DNA of 64,000 nt from an uncultured bacterium (lineage in GTDB: Bacteria > Cyanobacteriota > Vampirovibrionia > Gastranaerophilales > Gastranaerophilaceae), in the NCBI GenBank assembly GCA_902777855.1, contig CACYVN010000002.1, positions 1-64,000 of the forward strand. The letters are read 5' to 3'. The notes beneath the pieces are model-generated. The model had not been told where the DNA came from. It did not search any database and was given only the letters and a program-made list of their open reading frames with translations. This document shows, one piece after another, positions 1 to 9,009 of this stretch. The stretch's first letter is position 1. The number at the start of each line of letters is the position of its first letter. The position numbers and the translations under genes were made by a program.

Positions 1-1
1 T

Positions 2-1594
2 GATTTAGGTATTGGTACTAAAGCTATTCCGCATAACAACTTAGACGAAATTGAAGCATACTATGCTAATAATCCTGCACCGAAAGCGTCTGATTATACT
101 AAGGAAGAAATTACGCTGATTCCACGCAACAATCAGGCTGATATTAATAAATATTGGGCTACTCACACTGAACCTAAACAGGAAGATTATACCAAAACCG
201 AAATTAATTATATCCCTCGCAACAATCAGGCAGAGATTGACGAATATTTAGAAACTCATCCTGAACCGCAACAAAAGGATTATAAAAAAACAATAACCAA
301 TCATATACCGAAAAGTAATCAGGATGCTATTGACGAATATAAAAACAGCCATGAAGAACCAACCCAAGATAAATACACACAAGAATACCACGATTCAAAA
401 TTATCTGATATTTTTTCAGATGCCTCTGCAGGTTGCTATGGCAACGCTATGAACACAAATTATGATGCTTCAAGCAGAGGTGCATGTTATGAACACGTAT
501 TAGCACATATGCTTGATTTAGAATTAGATACAAGTGCAACTCCTAAAGCTAAAAGCAGTGCATATCCTAAAGAAAATATATCTACATCCGTCCCAGGTTA
601 CACAATTACCATTACTGCGGGACATATCAATGGTAGTGCTATAAACTACAGTAATAAATCTGAACCAATGTTAGAAATTTCTGAAGCATTGAAAAACGGA
701 TATACCCCAGCCGGTGCAGATTCAAAAGTAACCATCATGGCAGGAGATAAAATAGCAAATGCGAGTTCTTCAGAAGCAGATAAACTTTTAAGTGATTACT
801 ACATCAAAAATGGCGGAGGCACATTAAAACAAAAACTAATGAGTAATTACTATTATGATACAAGTACAGGTGAAGTTGCCAAAAAGACATTACGTCAAAA
901 AGCAATAGATTTATTCTATCTTTGCGAAAATATGGAAGAACTTGGTGCTGATATTGATGCCGATTTGCTTCCGGCAATTGTTGTATTCCAAAATGATATG
1001 CAAAATTTCACGATATTTAAAAAAGAAGAATACGAAAATGATCTCGCAGAGTGGATTGAAAATACTACACTTGAAGAATGGATCGAAGATGAAGATGAAA
1101 CCATAGATGATGTTGAAGCATATACTATTGCACATCAAGCATGGCAAAACGGCATTCCGCAATACAGAGAATGGTTTGATGAAGACCCGATTACAGTTCC
1201 TGACACTGCCGCTTATAATGCTGCGCATGATGCATGGTTGAACGGTGTTCCCGAATACAGAGAATGGAATGATGAAAAAATTGACATCGTTTATGATAAC
1301 GATTCTTACCAACAGGCACTTGAAGCTTACAGAAACGCTGCACCTGCATACAGAACCTGGGAAACTTATGAAGAAGGTTCTTTAGGTACAAAAACATATA
1401 AATTAAAAACTTCTACAACTACCGACGAAGAAGCTTATAACAATGCAATGAATGAATATATTTACGAAAAAGCATCTTATGACCACAAAATTGAAGAAAT
1501 AAACGCTAAAATAGCAATTCTCAATCCTCATTCAAAACATTTAATGCATAATAAATTTAAAATAATGCCTCCGCCGTGCATTTCAAAGAGTTAA
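2..1594 (+). CDS. Partial repeat protein with 31-residue repeats (3' end of a larger gene)
   Basis: The reading frame is open from base 2 to the TAA at 1592-1594 (530 codons), so the gene begins before the window; the first ATG in frame (449) is internal. Upstream of it lie about four 31-residue units of the form IPRNNQAEIDEY..., each ending in DYTK/DYKK. After an unrepeated stretch with two Cys (SAGCYGNAM and RGACYEH) comes a second array near the C-terminus with motif AYxxAxxAWxNGxPxYREW. Its units are also 30-31 residues, which suggests divergence from one ancestral repeat. No catalytic motif or membrane segment is visible. Composition (Asn, Glu, Tyr, Trp) suggests a surface or structural protein, but this is inference. 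The function is not recognised. The stop lies 3 nt from the convergent aminotransferase gene. Confidence 0.8.
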   Translation, partial: DLGIGTKAIPHNNLDEIEAYYANNPAPKASDYTKEEITLIPRNNQADINKYWATHTEPKQEDYTKTEINYIPRNNQAEIDEYLETHPEPQQKDYKKTITNHIPKSNQDAIDEYKNSHEEPTQDKYTQEYHDSKLSDIFSDASAGCYGNAMNTNYDASSRGACYEHVLAHMLDLELDTSATPKAKSSAYPKENISTSVPGYTITITAGHINGSAINYSNKSEPMLEISEALKNGYTPAGADSKVTIMAGDKIANASSSEADKLLSDYYIKNGGGTLKQKLMSNYYYDTSTGEVAKKTLRQKAIDLFYLCENMEELGADIDADLLPAIVVFQNDMQNFTIFKKEEYENDLAEWIENTTLEEWIEDEDETIDDVEAYTIAHQAWQNGIPQYREWFDEDPITVPDTAAYNAAHDAWLNGVPEYREWNDEKIDIVYDNDSYQQALEAYRNAAPAYRTWETYEEGSLGTKTYKLKTSTTTDEEAYNNAMNEYIYEKASYDHKIEEINAKIAILNPHSKHLMHNKFKIMPPPCISKS

Positions 1595-1597
1595 TAA

Positions 1598-2845
1598 CTA
1601 ATATCTAAACCCATCTGCTTTCATACGTTCTATGACTTCCTGTAATTTTTCGTCAGAGCAGACGTAAGAAATTCTGAAATATCCTTCGCCGTACGTCCCA
1701 AATGCTGTTCCCGGAACAATTACTATACCGGATTTTTCAAGCATGTCCTGACAGAATTTTACACTTGAATCATATTTTCTTGGTATAGGCATCCACAGGT
1801 AGAAAGTGGTATGCGGAATTTTACTCTCGTCAATTTCCCATCCGAGCTCTTTCAAACCTTTTACCAAAATGCTCTGTTTTCTTTTGTAATCAATATTTCC
1901 TTGTTTGATGTAATCTTCTCCGTCAGGCGAAGTCATAATATAAGCACATGCTTTCTGCAAGGCTTTGAACATACCGTTATCAATAGTTGATTTACCTTTT
2001 GCAAATCTCGAAACAACTTCACTATTTCCGCAAACCCAGCCAAGACGCCAGCCTGTGATTGCATAAGGTTTTGACAGTGTAAACATTTCAACTGCTATAT
2101 CTTTTGCGCCTTTCAGTTCAAAAACACTGAACGGTTTTTGCTCCTCATCAAAATACATATCGCAGTATGCCGCATCAGAAATAAGCAAAATATCTTTCTT
2201 TTTACAAAAATCAATAACACTTTGGACGTATTCTTTTGAAGCTGTAACTCCAAGCGGGTTATTAGGATAATTTATTACAACAGCCTTGACTTTGTTTTCA
2301 TCATAACCATCATTTTTTAACTGTTCCCAAACTGTGTCCAAGTTCGGCTGATAATTATTTTCGGGAGTCAAAGCCACCGGATAAGCCTTACCACCTGAGC
2401 AACCGACCATTTGAGAGTATGAAGCATACCCCGGATCAGGGATTAAAATAATATCCTTTTTAAATTCATCGTGTTCAGGATAAATAATAAATCTGATTAA
2501 GTTTGCAAGTCCGTCTTTTGAACCTAAAATTGAACAAATCTCATTTTCAGGATTAAGTTCAACTCCAAAACGGTCTTTCATTCTTTGCGCACAGGCTTCT
2601 CTGAAATATTTTTCCCCTCTTGTAACAGAATAAGAATGAATACTGTCCTCTGTTAAAAATTCTTTGAGTTTATCGATTAAAGAAGCCGGTGGGGCCGATG
2701 TCGGGGCACCCATTGAAAGTGCTATCGGGGCTCTGTTTTTCTTGGTTAGTGTATCTTTTAACTGTGCTGTTCTCTCTTTTAGTCTTACCATTATATAAGT
2801 ATCTAACGCCATTACATCTTCGTTAAATAAATTTTCCATTTTCAT
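1598..2845 (-). CDS. PLP-dependent aminotransferase, class I/II (LL-diaminopimelate aminotransferase-like)
   Basis: Fold-type I aminotransferase of 415 aa, the usual length. Visible motifs are NYPNNPLG (cofactor/substrate loop), ISDAAYCD (Asp contacting the pyridine nitrogen, then Tyr) and LSKPYAITGWRLGW with the Schiff-base Lys at about residue 258, followed by FRISYVC with the carboxylate-binding Arg. The segment STIDNGMFKALQKA resembles LL-diaminopimelate aminotransferases, which cyanobacterial relatives use for lysine and peptidoglycan synthesis; an aspartate or alanine aminotransferase role cannot be excluded. The start is supported by GAGGT 7 nt upstream. It is a single gene, convergent with the repeat-protein gene. 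Confidence 0.85.
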   Translation of the reverse strand: MKMENLFNEDVMALDTYIMVRLKERTAQLKDTLTKKNRAPIALSMGAPTSAPPASLIDKLKEFLTEDSIHSYSVTRGEKYFREACAQRMKDRFGVELNPENEICSILGSKDGLANLIRFIIYPEHDEFKKDIILIPDPGYASYSQMVGCSGGKAYPVALTPENNYQPNLDTVWEQLKNDGYDENKVKAVVINYPNNPLGVTASKEYVQSVIDFCKKKDILLISDAAYCDMYFDEEQKPFSVFELKGAKDIAVEMFTLSKPYAITGWRLGWVCGNSEVVSRFAKGKSTIDNGMFKALQKACAYIMTSPDGEDYIKQGNIDYKRKQSILVKGLKELGWEIDESKIPHTTFYLWMPIPRKYDSSVKFCQDMLEKSGIVIVPGTAFGTYGEGYFRISYVCSDEKLQEVIERMKADGFRY

Positions 2846-2910
2846 ATTTCATACCTCGTAATAAATATTATATAATAAAAATAAGGAATTATATAGCAGT
2901 TACCGCAACT

Positions 2911-3001
2911 TGTCATTGTGAACCCGTTAGGGCGTGGCAATCCAGCCATTTATTGCTAACTATTAAATAATGGATTGCTTTACTTCGTTTGCAATGACAT
3001 G
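2911..3001. repeat. Dispersed TGTCATTG...CAATGACA inverted-repeat element
   Basis: The element is bounded by TGTCATTG (left) and CAATGACA (right). Inside are CAATCCA and TGGATTG, so both arms fold on each other. A related half-element (TGTCATTGCGAGG...GCAATCCAG) occurs at 27616-27656. It fills most of the gap between the aminotransferase and glycosyltransferase genes. Confidence 0.7.
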
Positions 3002-3015
3002 TTTGGTCAAATAAG

Positions 3016-4665
3016 TTACATTTTCTGAAAAATATAATAAGTAAAATTATCTTTTTTATATGATTTCAGAAATTTAAAATTCATATTAAGCATAGCAATA
3101 GTATCACACATATATTTTTTAAACAAAGCATCAAGAATATTATCAGGATTAACATCCTGTATCTGTTTACGCAAAACCTGTATATCAACTATTGCATTAT
3201 TATCACTGTCATACATGGCAATAACGACATATCTGCCTTTTTGAATGGTATTTGTGACATTTTGAATAAAATAATCAAAATATTTTTGAGAAAAAACTTT
3301 ATCTTCATTAATTTTATCGAAAATCAATTTATATTTATCACTGCCTGCCATTTGGGAACGGTCGGCATCATCGTAATATTCACCATAAGGGTTTCTTGCC
3401 GTTTTATGAAAATCAGAATTAAAAACTCTTGGTCTTGTAAGGTTTCTGAAATAATACGGTGCATCTGCACCAAAAGGTAAAATTATCATATCTTCTGAAG
3501 TTAACCCGAGTTCATCGCATTCAAGTGCCGTACTTTTTAAGGCAAGCGTTTTGTTTTGTTTCATAATATATGAATTTTTAAAACTGAAAACTCCGCATGA
3601 AAGAACAAATATAATCAAAAATGCTTTAAGGTGTTTTGGGTTAAATCTTTCACTCATTCCTGACAATGCAATAATAATAGCAGGCGGGAGAAGATAAAGA
3701 ATATATCTGACAGTAAAGATATTAACTTTTAGAGCAGAAAATACTATTGTTAGAATAAAATTAAATAAAATTATTAAACTTAAAACTTTTATAAATTTAT
3801 CTTCGCTTTTTAACGACTTAATGAACCCTGCAATAAAATATATACAAGGGATTATAACAAGCATAGAAAACCAGAAATTTATATTATAATTCCCACCGGT
3901 TACCCAGTAGATATTAGAATCAATAGTAGCACCGAAGAAATTGCGAATAACATCGACTATATGGGAAAATCTCAAAACTCCCTCATGGCTAATAACAAAA
4001 ACACTACGCATTTTTGCGTAATAAGATATCAGAACAAAATAAGGAATTAAAAATATCCATTCAATAATTTCAAAACGCAGATATTTTGAAAATTTTTCTT
4101 TATTATTTTTATATAAATATATCAAATAACAAATTGCTGATGATATATTGTATAAAATCCCGCCGACAAATGTGTAAGGGATTAAAATATTTACCCCGAT
4201 TAGTTTTAAAAGTGATTTTTTGTTTTCTTTTTGCTCGAAATCCGCAAGATAATTTACTGATAACAAAACTAAAAATACAACAAGAGAGTACATCCTGACT
4301 TCTGCTGAAAATAGTACCAAAACCGGACTTACGGTACAAATTAGTGCCGGTAAAACACCATTTTTTATAATCTTTTTTCCGGTAATATAAGCAAGCGGAA
4401 TTGTTAAAATTCCGAATATTAATGATAATGAACGTAATGCAATTTCGCCCTGCCCAAAAATTTTCATCCAGATTTTTAATAAAACAAAATAAAGCGGTGT
4501 ATGCTGTAAATCGACATTCAAAAGATTATGCATAATACCTGCTTTATCCGTTGCGGTTGCCCATGAGCAAGCTTCGTCATACCATAATGCGGTGTCTGAA
4601 TATAAAAATCTTAAACCAAATCCGATTAAAATTAAAAATAAAACAATAAAAATATTTTTTTTCAC
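3016..4665 (-). CDS. Polytopic membrane glycosyltransferase, GT39/ArnT-like
   Basis: A 549-aa protein that transfers a sugar from a polyprenyl-phosphate donor at the outer face of the membrane (family knowledge). Seen: an N-terminal membrane helix followed by the family signature WYDEACSW (acidic catalytic Asp-Glu in the first periplasmic loop), about ten further hydrophobic segments up to residue ~370, and a soluble C-terminal domain of about 170 aa. Start is GTG at 4663-4665 with a GGGGG tract 8 nt upstream. The acceptor (lipid, protein or glycan) cannot be told from sequence. It lies downstream of bioG on the same strand, but the pairing gives no functional clue. Confidence 0.8.
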   Translation of the reverse strand: MKKNIFIVLFLILIGFGLRFLYSDTALWYDEACSWATATDKAGIMHNLLNVDLQHTPLYFVLLKIWMKIFGQGEIALRSLSLIFGILTIPLAYITGKKIIKNGVLPALICTVSPVLVLFSAEVRMYSLVVFLVLLSVNYLADFEQKENKKSLLKLIGVNILIPYTFVGGILYNISSAICYLIYLYKNNKEKFSKYLRFEIIEWIFLIPYFVLISYYAKMRSVFVISHEGVLRFSHIVDVIRNFFGATIDSNIYWVTGGNYNINFWFSMLVIIPCIYFIAGFIKSLKSEDKFIKVLSLIILFNFILTIVFSALKVNIFTVRYILYLLPPAIIIALSGMSERFNPKHLKAFLIIFVLSCGVFSFKNSYIMKQNKTLALKSTALECDELGLTSEDMIILPFGADAPYYFRNLTRPRVFNSDFHKTARNPYGEYYDDADRSQMAGSDKYKLIFDKINEDKVFSQKYFDYFIQNVTNTIQKGRYVVIAMYDSDNNAIVDIQVLRKQIQDVNPDNILDALFKKYMCDTIAMLNMNFKFLKSYKKDNFTYYIFQKM

Positions 4666-4741
4666 AAAATAACCCCCGAATGTGTTTATAATACCACAAA
4701 ATAAGAGCTTGAGTAATTTTACAAGTTATATTTGATTAAAT

Positions 4742-5383
4742 TCAAATATCAAAATTTAATAACTGTTCGTATTTTTGCACTCTGAAAAACAAATTATGGC
4801 GGGCATTAAGAACCACCTTCAGTTTTTTTCCGTAAAATTCTTTTTGTGCTGAAATATCAAATATCCGATCATCTTGCCCAAATATTGCAAAATCATAAAT
4901 ATCTTTTATTTTTTGTTTGTTATTTTTATAAATATTTTTTAGACTGTCAAATTCTTTTTTACAGCTTTCGAGAGTTCTTTTTGAAGGATGGAAGTTTTTA
5001 AATTCTTCATCGGTTTTTACAAGATAATTTCTTGCAAAAACGTCAGCATTTTCTATGGTTATATTATATAAAATGTCCTGAATTTGTTTTGATAAACCGA
5101 ATTTTTCGTCAAATAAGTACGGATTTCCGTCTAAAGCTGTTTTTATATCAAATTTTAAATTAAAATCTAAAATTGATGCAACAAAAACTCCGGCAGAAAA
5201 AGCAAGCAAATTGAAGTTTTTGTATTTTGAAAAATCAAATTTAAAATCTAAATCAAAATATTCATAAAAAATTAAAACATCACAATCCGATTGCAAATGC
5301 TCAAATTCATATTCATCACAACCCCATCCGGCAAAAAACAATAATAATGTATCAGAATTATTATTAATAAAATAAGTTTTCAT
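4742..5383 (-). CDS. bioG: Pimeloyl-[ACP] methyl ester esterase, BioG/DUF452 family
   Basis: An alpha/beta-hydrolase of 213 aa that would release pimeloyl-ACP from its methyl ester, closing the pimelate part of biotin synthesis. Family hallmarks seen: LLLFFAGWGCDEYEF near the N-terminus (oxyanion loop with GWG), the nucleophile elbow AFSAGVF, an Asp-bearing segment IFGQDDRIF and a C-terminal NARHNLFF with the catalytic His. Length matches BioG. No other biotin genes are in the window. The ATG lies 6 nt after a perfect extended -10 box and has no SD, so the transcript is probably leaderless. Confidence 0.8.
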   Translation of the reverse strand: MKTYFINNNSDTLLLFFAGWGCDEYEFEHLQSDCDVLIFYEYFDLDFKFDFSKYKNFNLLAFSAGVFVASILDFNLKFDIKTALDGNPYLFDEKFGLSKQIQDILYNITIENADVFARNYLVKTDEEFKNFHPSKRTLESCKKEFDSLKNIYKNNKQKIKDIYDFAIFGQDDRIFDISAQKEFYGKKLKVVLNARHNLFFRVQKYEQLLNFDI

Positions 5384-5389
5384 AAAATT

Positions 5390-5398
5390 ATTATAACA
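5390..5398 (-). promoter_or_regulatory. Extended -10 promoter of bioG (leaderless)
   Basis: On the minus strand TGtTATAAT ends exactly 6 nt (AATTTT) before the bioG ATG. The expected transcription start coincides with the start codon. Confidence 0.7.
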
Positions 5399-5448
5399 AA
5401 TTTATTTAATAATAGAAAATTAATATCTGCACATTAAGTAAAAGCCTC

Positions 5449-5478
5449 TTTTCAAAACACAAATAAATATGTTATAAT
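5449..5478 (+). promoter_or_regulatory. Promoter of flavodoxin gene
   Basis: TGtTATAAT (-10 at 5473-5478) with a weak TTTTCA at 5449-5454, spacer 18. It overlaps the more upstream ATG at 5477, which shows that the longer reading frame is not the translated one. Confidence 0.7.
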
Positions 5479-5512
5479 GTCTTACGGATGTTTATTATTA
5501 AAGGAGAGTGAA

Positions 5513-5983
5513 ATGTCAGATAAAAAGATTTTAATTGCGTTTTATTCCCATTCGGGCAATACAAAAACCATAGCAGAAAAAATCCAAGAAATTACAGACG
5601 GAGATTTGTATGAAATTAAGACAAGTCATGAATATCCGAAGAATTATACCGATATTGTAAATCAGGCAAAAAAAGAAAAAGAACAGGAATTTAAGCCTGA
5701 ATTGACTGAGCATATTGATATTTCAAATTATGATACGATATTTATCGGTTCGCCTGTCTGGTGGTACACATTTGCATCTCCTGTAAGAACTTTTTTATCA
5801 GAAAATGATTTTTCAGGTAAAACTATAATTCCTTTTTGTACACATGGTGGCGGCGGAGCTTCAATGACATATTCGGATATTGCAAGACTTTGTCCTGATT
5901 CTGATGTTCAGGCAGGCTTCAGCTCTTTTGAAAACAATGCAAAAGAATCTGAAATTGAACAATGGATTAACAGTTCATATTAA
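5513..5983 (+). CDS. Flavodoxin-family FMN protein
   Basis: A 156-aa flavodoxin-like protein carrying one FMN as a low-potential electron carrier or NAD(P)H-linked reductase. The phosphate-binding loop FYSHSGNTKT and the ring-binding loops GSPVWWYTFASPVRTF and THGGGGASMTYSD are all present. The sequence resembles the short flavodoxin_4 group. Start chosen at 5513 because AAGGAGAG lies just before it and because the alternative ATG at 5477 is inside the -10 box. A strong bidirectional terminator follows. The redox partner is unknown. Confidence 0.88.
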   Translation: MSDKKILIAFYSHSGNTKTIAEKIQEITDGDLYEIKTSHEYPKNYTDIVNQAKKEKEQEFKPELTEHIDISNYDTIFIGSPVWWYTFASPVRTFLSENDFSGKTIIPFCTHGGGGASMTYSDIARLCPDSDVQAGFSSFENNAKESEIEQWINSSY

Positions 5984-6033
5984 AAAAGATGTTAATCTTT
6001 ATCATTGATGTACGCGCCAAGCTCTTAGATACA

Positions 6034-6063
6034 TAAAAGAGGTGCTATAATTCGCACCTCTTT
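6034..6063. terminator. Bidirectional intrinsic terminator
   Basis: An 11-bp stem, AAAAGAGGTGC / GCACCTCTTTT, with an 8-nt loop, between the convergent flavodoxin and HEAT-repeat genes. A/T tracts on both sides let it serve both. Confidence 0.9.
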
Positions 6064-6090
6064 TATAAAATTTTGTTTTAAAATTACTTA

Positions 6091-6948
6091 TTATACAGTT
6101 GCAGGCTTTTTAGCCGGAGCAGCCCCAGGAATTGACTGCCAATTTGCTGCCATAATCTTTTTGAAAGATTTTAAAGCAGTATCTTCAAGTTCACCTAATT
6201 CTTCTGCTTCCATAATAAGTTCTCTTAACGGCATCAATGCTCTTGTATCACGCAAAACACCCAAAGCTGCTGCCGCACCTGCTCTGACAAGTTCATTTTC
6301 TGAACGGTTCTTCATAACATCAATCAATGCAGGAACTGCTTTTGTATCATTCAGTTTACCTAAAGATGTTACCGCATAAATTCTTACGTTTACCCATTCG
6401 TCATACAACATATTGATAACTTTATCAACTGCTTTTTTGTTGCCGATTTCGCCTAATGCTCTTGTTGCATCACATCTTACGTTAACTTTTTCGTGATCTA
6501 AAGATTCAATCAAAGCATCTGTTGCAACATCACCAATTTCGATTAAAGCATCTGTTGCAGTAATACAAACCTGCGGATTTTCATCGTTTAATGCTTCTAC
6601 CAAAGGTTCAACAACAATTGCACCGCCTAAACGACCTAATGCTCTTGCTGCACGAACACGAACGTCAACATTTCTGTCTTCACGCAAAGATTCAATTAAA
6701 TGAGTTGTGGCTTTACAATCACCCAATTCGCCTAATGCTCTTGCTGCATATAATCTTACTGAACCGTTTTTATCATGTTTCAAGACATCAATTAAAGGTT
6801 CTACTGCTTTTGAATCACCCATTTCACCTAAAATGCGGGCTGCATTGTAACGAACCTTTTCGGAATTGCTTCCTGTTAAATCGTTCAATAATTCTTCAAA
6901 TGTCTTTTTAACTTGTTTTTTCTTGCTACCGTTCACACTAATTGTCAT
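6091..6948 (-). CDS. HEAT-repeat protein (PBS-lyase-type repeats)
   Basis: A 285-aa protein made almost wholly of about seven ~31-residue HEAT units with the signature VRxxAARALGxLGDxxAVxPLIxxL. This class includes CpcE/NblB-like bilin lyases and many scaffold proteins. No phycobilisome gene is nearby and the host is probably non-photosynthetic, so a scaffold or regulatory role is more likely (inference). The N-terminus is basic (GSKKKQVKK) and the C-terminus Ala/Pro/Lys rich. GGAGG stands 8 nt before the ATG. Ends at a shared terminator. Confidence 0.85.
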   Translation of the reverse strand: MTISVNGSKKKQVKKTFEELLNDLTGSNSEKVRYNAARILGEMGDSKAVEPLIDVLKHDKNGSVRLYAARALGELGDCKATTHLIESLREDRNVDVRVRAARALGRLGGAIVVEPLVEALNDENPQVCITATDALIEIGDVATDALIESLDHEKVNVRCDATRALGEIGNKKAVDKVINMLYDEWVNVRIYAVTSLGKLNDTKAVPALIDVMKNRSENELVRAGAAAALGVLRDTRALMPLRELIMEAEELGELEDTALKSFKKIMAANWQSIPGAAPAKKPATV

Positions 6949-7285
6949 TATTTTCCTCCGACACTACAATAATATTCACACTACTTACTTCTATATAAAA
7001 AAATCTTTGTGAATAAAATTGCTTTTTTCTTATAATTTTTGTTAACTTTTTTTACAATTCATAAAATGTATTTCTGATATTTCCTTTACCTACTGCGATT
7101 TGGGTCAGAAATTTATTAAGGGTAATACTGACACTTATTCCTTCAGTATTTTTATTATAATACATAATGAAATTAAATTCATCAGTTGAATAAAATTATT
7201 TTACAAATTTTATTGCATGTTTAAATAAAGATAGCCATAAATCAATTATACATTGAAGTTATTTTTACATTTTCGTTACAATTTG
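6949..7285. other. Gene-free gap upstream of HEAT gene
   Basis: 337 bp without a credible gene. It must hold the promoter of the minus-strand HEAT gene. On the plus strand it contains a TATAAT box and a hairpin with a T-rich tail, described separately as a weak ncRNA candidate. Confidence 0.5.
7043..7156 (+). ncRNA. Weak candidate small RNA
   Basis: TTGTGA (7007-7012), an 18-bp spacer and TATAAT (7031-7036) could start a plus-strand transcript near 7043. A hairpin AATACTGA / TCAGTATT (7124-7150) followed by TTTATT could end it near 7156. There is no open frame of note. Nothing beyond promoter and terminator likeness supports it. Confidence 0.22.
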
Positions 7286-8944
7286 CTACTCACAAGGGAG
7301 AGTAATAATAAATTCCGAACCAACCCCAACCTCACTTATAACACGGATTTCACCATTATGTTTATCAATTATCTTGCGGCTTATTGCGAGCCCCAATCCT
7401 GTCCCTATCCCTACACCTTTTGTAGTAAATCCTGCCGTAAAAATATTTTGCAAATTTTCTTTTGAAATACCTTTTCCGTTATCTTTAATTTTTATTTCAA
7501 GATTTTTATCTTTTAATTCCGTTGAAATTGTTATTTTCCCTGATTTTTCTATAGATTGGCAAGCATTTACAAGAATATTGGTAAAAACCTGATTCAACAT
7601 ATTTGGGTAACATTTTATAAGCGGAATTTGTCCGTAATGTTTTTCAATTTCAACCTTATTTTTTGTTTCATGGCGGATAATTTCAAGAGTCAAATCCATT
7701 TCATTATTGATATTTGCTTCCTGGAGTTCTGCCTCATCAAGTCGTACAAATTTTTTGAGTGAAGATACCATTTTACTTATTCTTTCTATTGCCTCTTTAT
7801 CAATAGCATTAATTTGCACAAACATATCTTTAAGTTCACCATCCTGCAATTGCGAAGTCAATTTTGACAATATATTATTATTGGATTTTATTGATGCAAC
7901 CGGAGTATTGATTTCATGAGCAATACCTGCAACAAGCTGACCGAGCGATGCCATTTTTTCGGTATTAATAAGCTGTAATTGAGTAGCTTTAAGTTCCTCA
8001 AGAGCCTGTTTTAATTCTTTTACGTTCTGCGCATTTTTGCGGTAAAGTTCTGCTCTTATAAGTGCGTTACCAAGCTGAGAAGATACGGCATCAAGAATTT
8101 CAAGTTCCTCATTTAGTTCACGTTTTTGATAGCTCAAAAGTACAAGAACCCCTATCATTTTTTGCAAATGATAAACAGGAACGATTATGCGTAAAACTGA
8201 TTGTTTAAACGGTGTAGCATTTATATATTCAGTTATCGAATAACCAAGCGAAATTTCTCGTTTTTCAAGTTGTGACATAACATGTTCATCAAATTTTATC
8301 TGAATATTTTTATCAATATTATTTTCGCCATAATTTTCAATTATCGTAAAAGAACTATCATTATTTTCAGCATAATAGGATTTGAAACACCCGAACATCA
8401 GTGATAATTCTTTGAGAACAGAGTTTAATATAACTGAAATATCCATTGATTCTCTGATAATATTTGAAACTTTGTTTATTAAAGCAATCCTGAAAGCCTG
8501 AGTCTGCGCATTTTGTTTAATTTTTTGGAGTTCTTCGTTTTCTTCTTCAAGCCGGACAAGTTTCTCTTTATATTTTTTGTTTTCTTTTTCATAATTTTCA
8601 AGTGCAATAGCAGAACTAACATCCGTAAAGAAAAATATTGTATAAGCTCCTCTTTTTGCAGTAATCATGTCATAATGAAAAATTTGTCCTGAATTATTTG
8701 TGTAAGAAATTCTGGCAAAAAAATTCTCTTTACAGGTTATTGCCTGAAAAATCGGGGAATACAAATCGACATTTTCGCTATCCATCGGGCAAAAATCAAA
8801 ATTTATCTTATGTGCAAATCGTTTTAAATCCGTAAACTGATTAAAAATACGGCAAAAGGTGTTGTTTTTAAAGACAACATCATCATAATCCCGTATTACT
8901 ATGACAGGGTCACTGTACTGATTAAAAAAGTCAAACTTTTTCAT
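7286..8944 (-). CDS. PAS-GAF sensor histidine kinase
   Basis: A 552-aa cytoplasmic kinase with no membrane segment. Order: PAS-like region (1-115, opening MKKFDFFNQYSDPVIVI), coiled coil (~125-165), GAF (~165-300), HisKA with phosphoacceptor His at about residue 340 in AHEINTPVASI, then HATPase with N-box (NILVNACQS), G1 (DNGKGIS) and G2 (GTGLGLAIS). All catalytic boxes are intact. No response regulator is adjacent, so it is an orphan. The ATG at 8944 is preferred to 8962 because TATAAT at 8951-8956 lies exactly 6 nt before it; the upstream ATG would overlap the promoter. The ligand is unknown. Confidence 0.85.
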   Translation of the reverse strand: MKKFDFFNQYSDPVIVIRDYDDVVFKNNTFCRIFNQFTDLKRFAHKINFDFCPMDSENVDLYSPIFQAITCKENFFARISYTNNSGQIFHYDMITAKRGAYTIFFFTDVSSAIALENYEKENKKYKEKLVRLEEENEELQKIKQNAQTQAFRIALINKVSNIIRESMDISVILNSVLKELSLMFGCFKSYYAENNDSSFTIIENYGENNIDKNIQIKFDEHVMSQLEKREISLGYSITEYINATPFKQSVLRIIVPVYHLQKMIGVLVLLSYQKRELNEELEILDAVSSQLGNALIRAELYRKNAQNVKELKQALEELKATQLQLINTEKMASLGQLVAGIAHEINTPVASIKSNNNILSKLTSQLQDGELKDMFVQINAIDKEAIERISKMVSSLKKFVRLDEAELQEANINNEMDLTLEIIRHETKNKVEIEKHYGQIPLIKCYPNMLNQVFTNILVNACQSIEKSGKITISTELKDKNLEIKIKDNGKGISKENLQNIFTAGFTTKGVGIGTGLGLAISRKIIDKHNGEIRVISEVGVGSEFIITLPCE

Positions 8945-8950
8945 ACCAGA

Positions 8951-8979
8951 ATTATAAAGCATTTTGGGTTTGTGAGCAA
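8951..8979 (-). promoter_or_regulatory. Promoter of histidine kinase (leaderless)
   Basis: TTGCTC (8974-8979), 17-bp spacer, TATAAT (8951-8956), then TCTGGT and ATG at 8944. No SD is possible in 6 nt. Confidence 0.65.
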
Positions 8980-8994
8980 TTTGTTAAAGAATGG

Positions 8995-9003
8995 TGTTAT
9001 AAT
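8995..9003 (+). promoter_or_regulatory. Extended -10 promoter of hemW (leaderless)
   Basis: TGtTATAAT ends at 9003 and the hemW ATG is at 9010, with GGTTTT between. It is divergent from the kinase promoter, the two -10 boxes lying about 40 bp apart. Confidence 0.7.
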
Positions 9004-9009
9004 GGTTTT

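Noticed and set aside
2-448. Possible CRISPR-like direct repeats
   Set aside because: The 93-bp period is in frame, translates to conserved 31-residue units and shows codon-level divergence, so it is a protein repeat.
5477-5512. Longer N-terminus for the flavodoxin
   Set aside because: The ATG at 5477 overlaps the -10 hexamer, and AAGGAGAG directly precedes the ATG at 5513.
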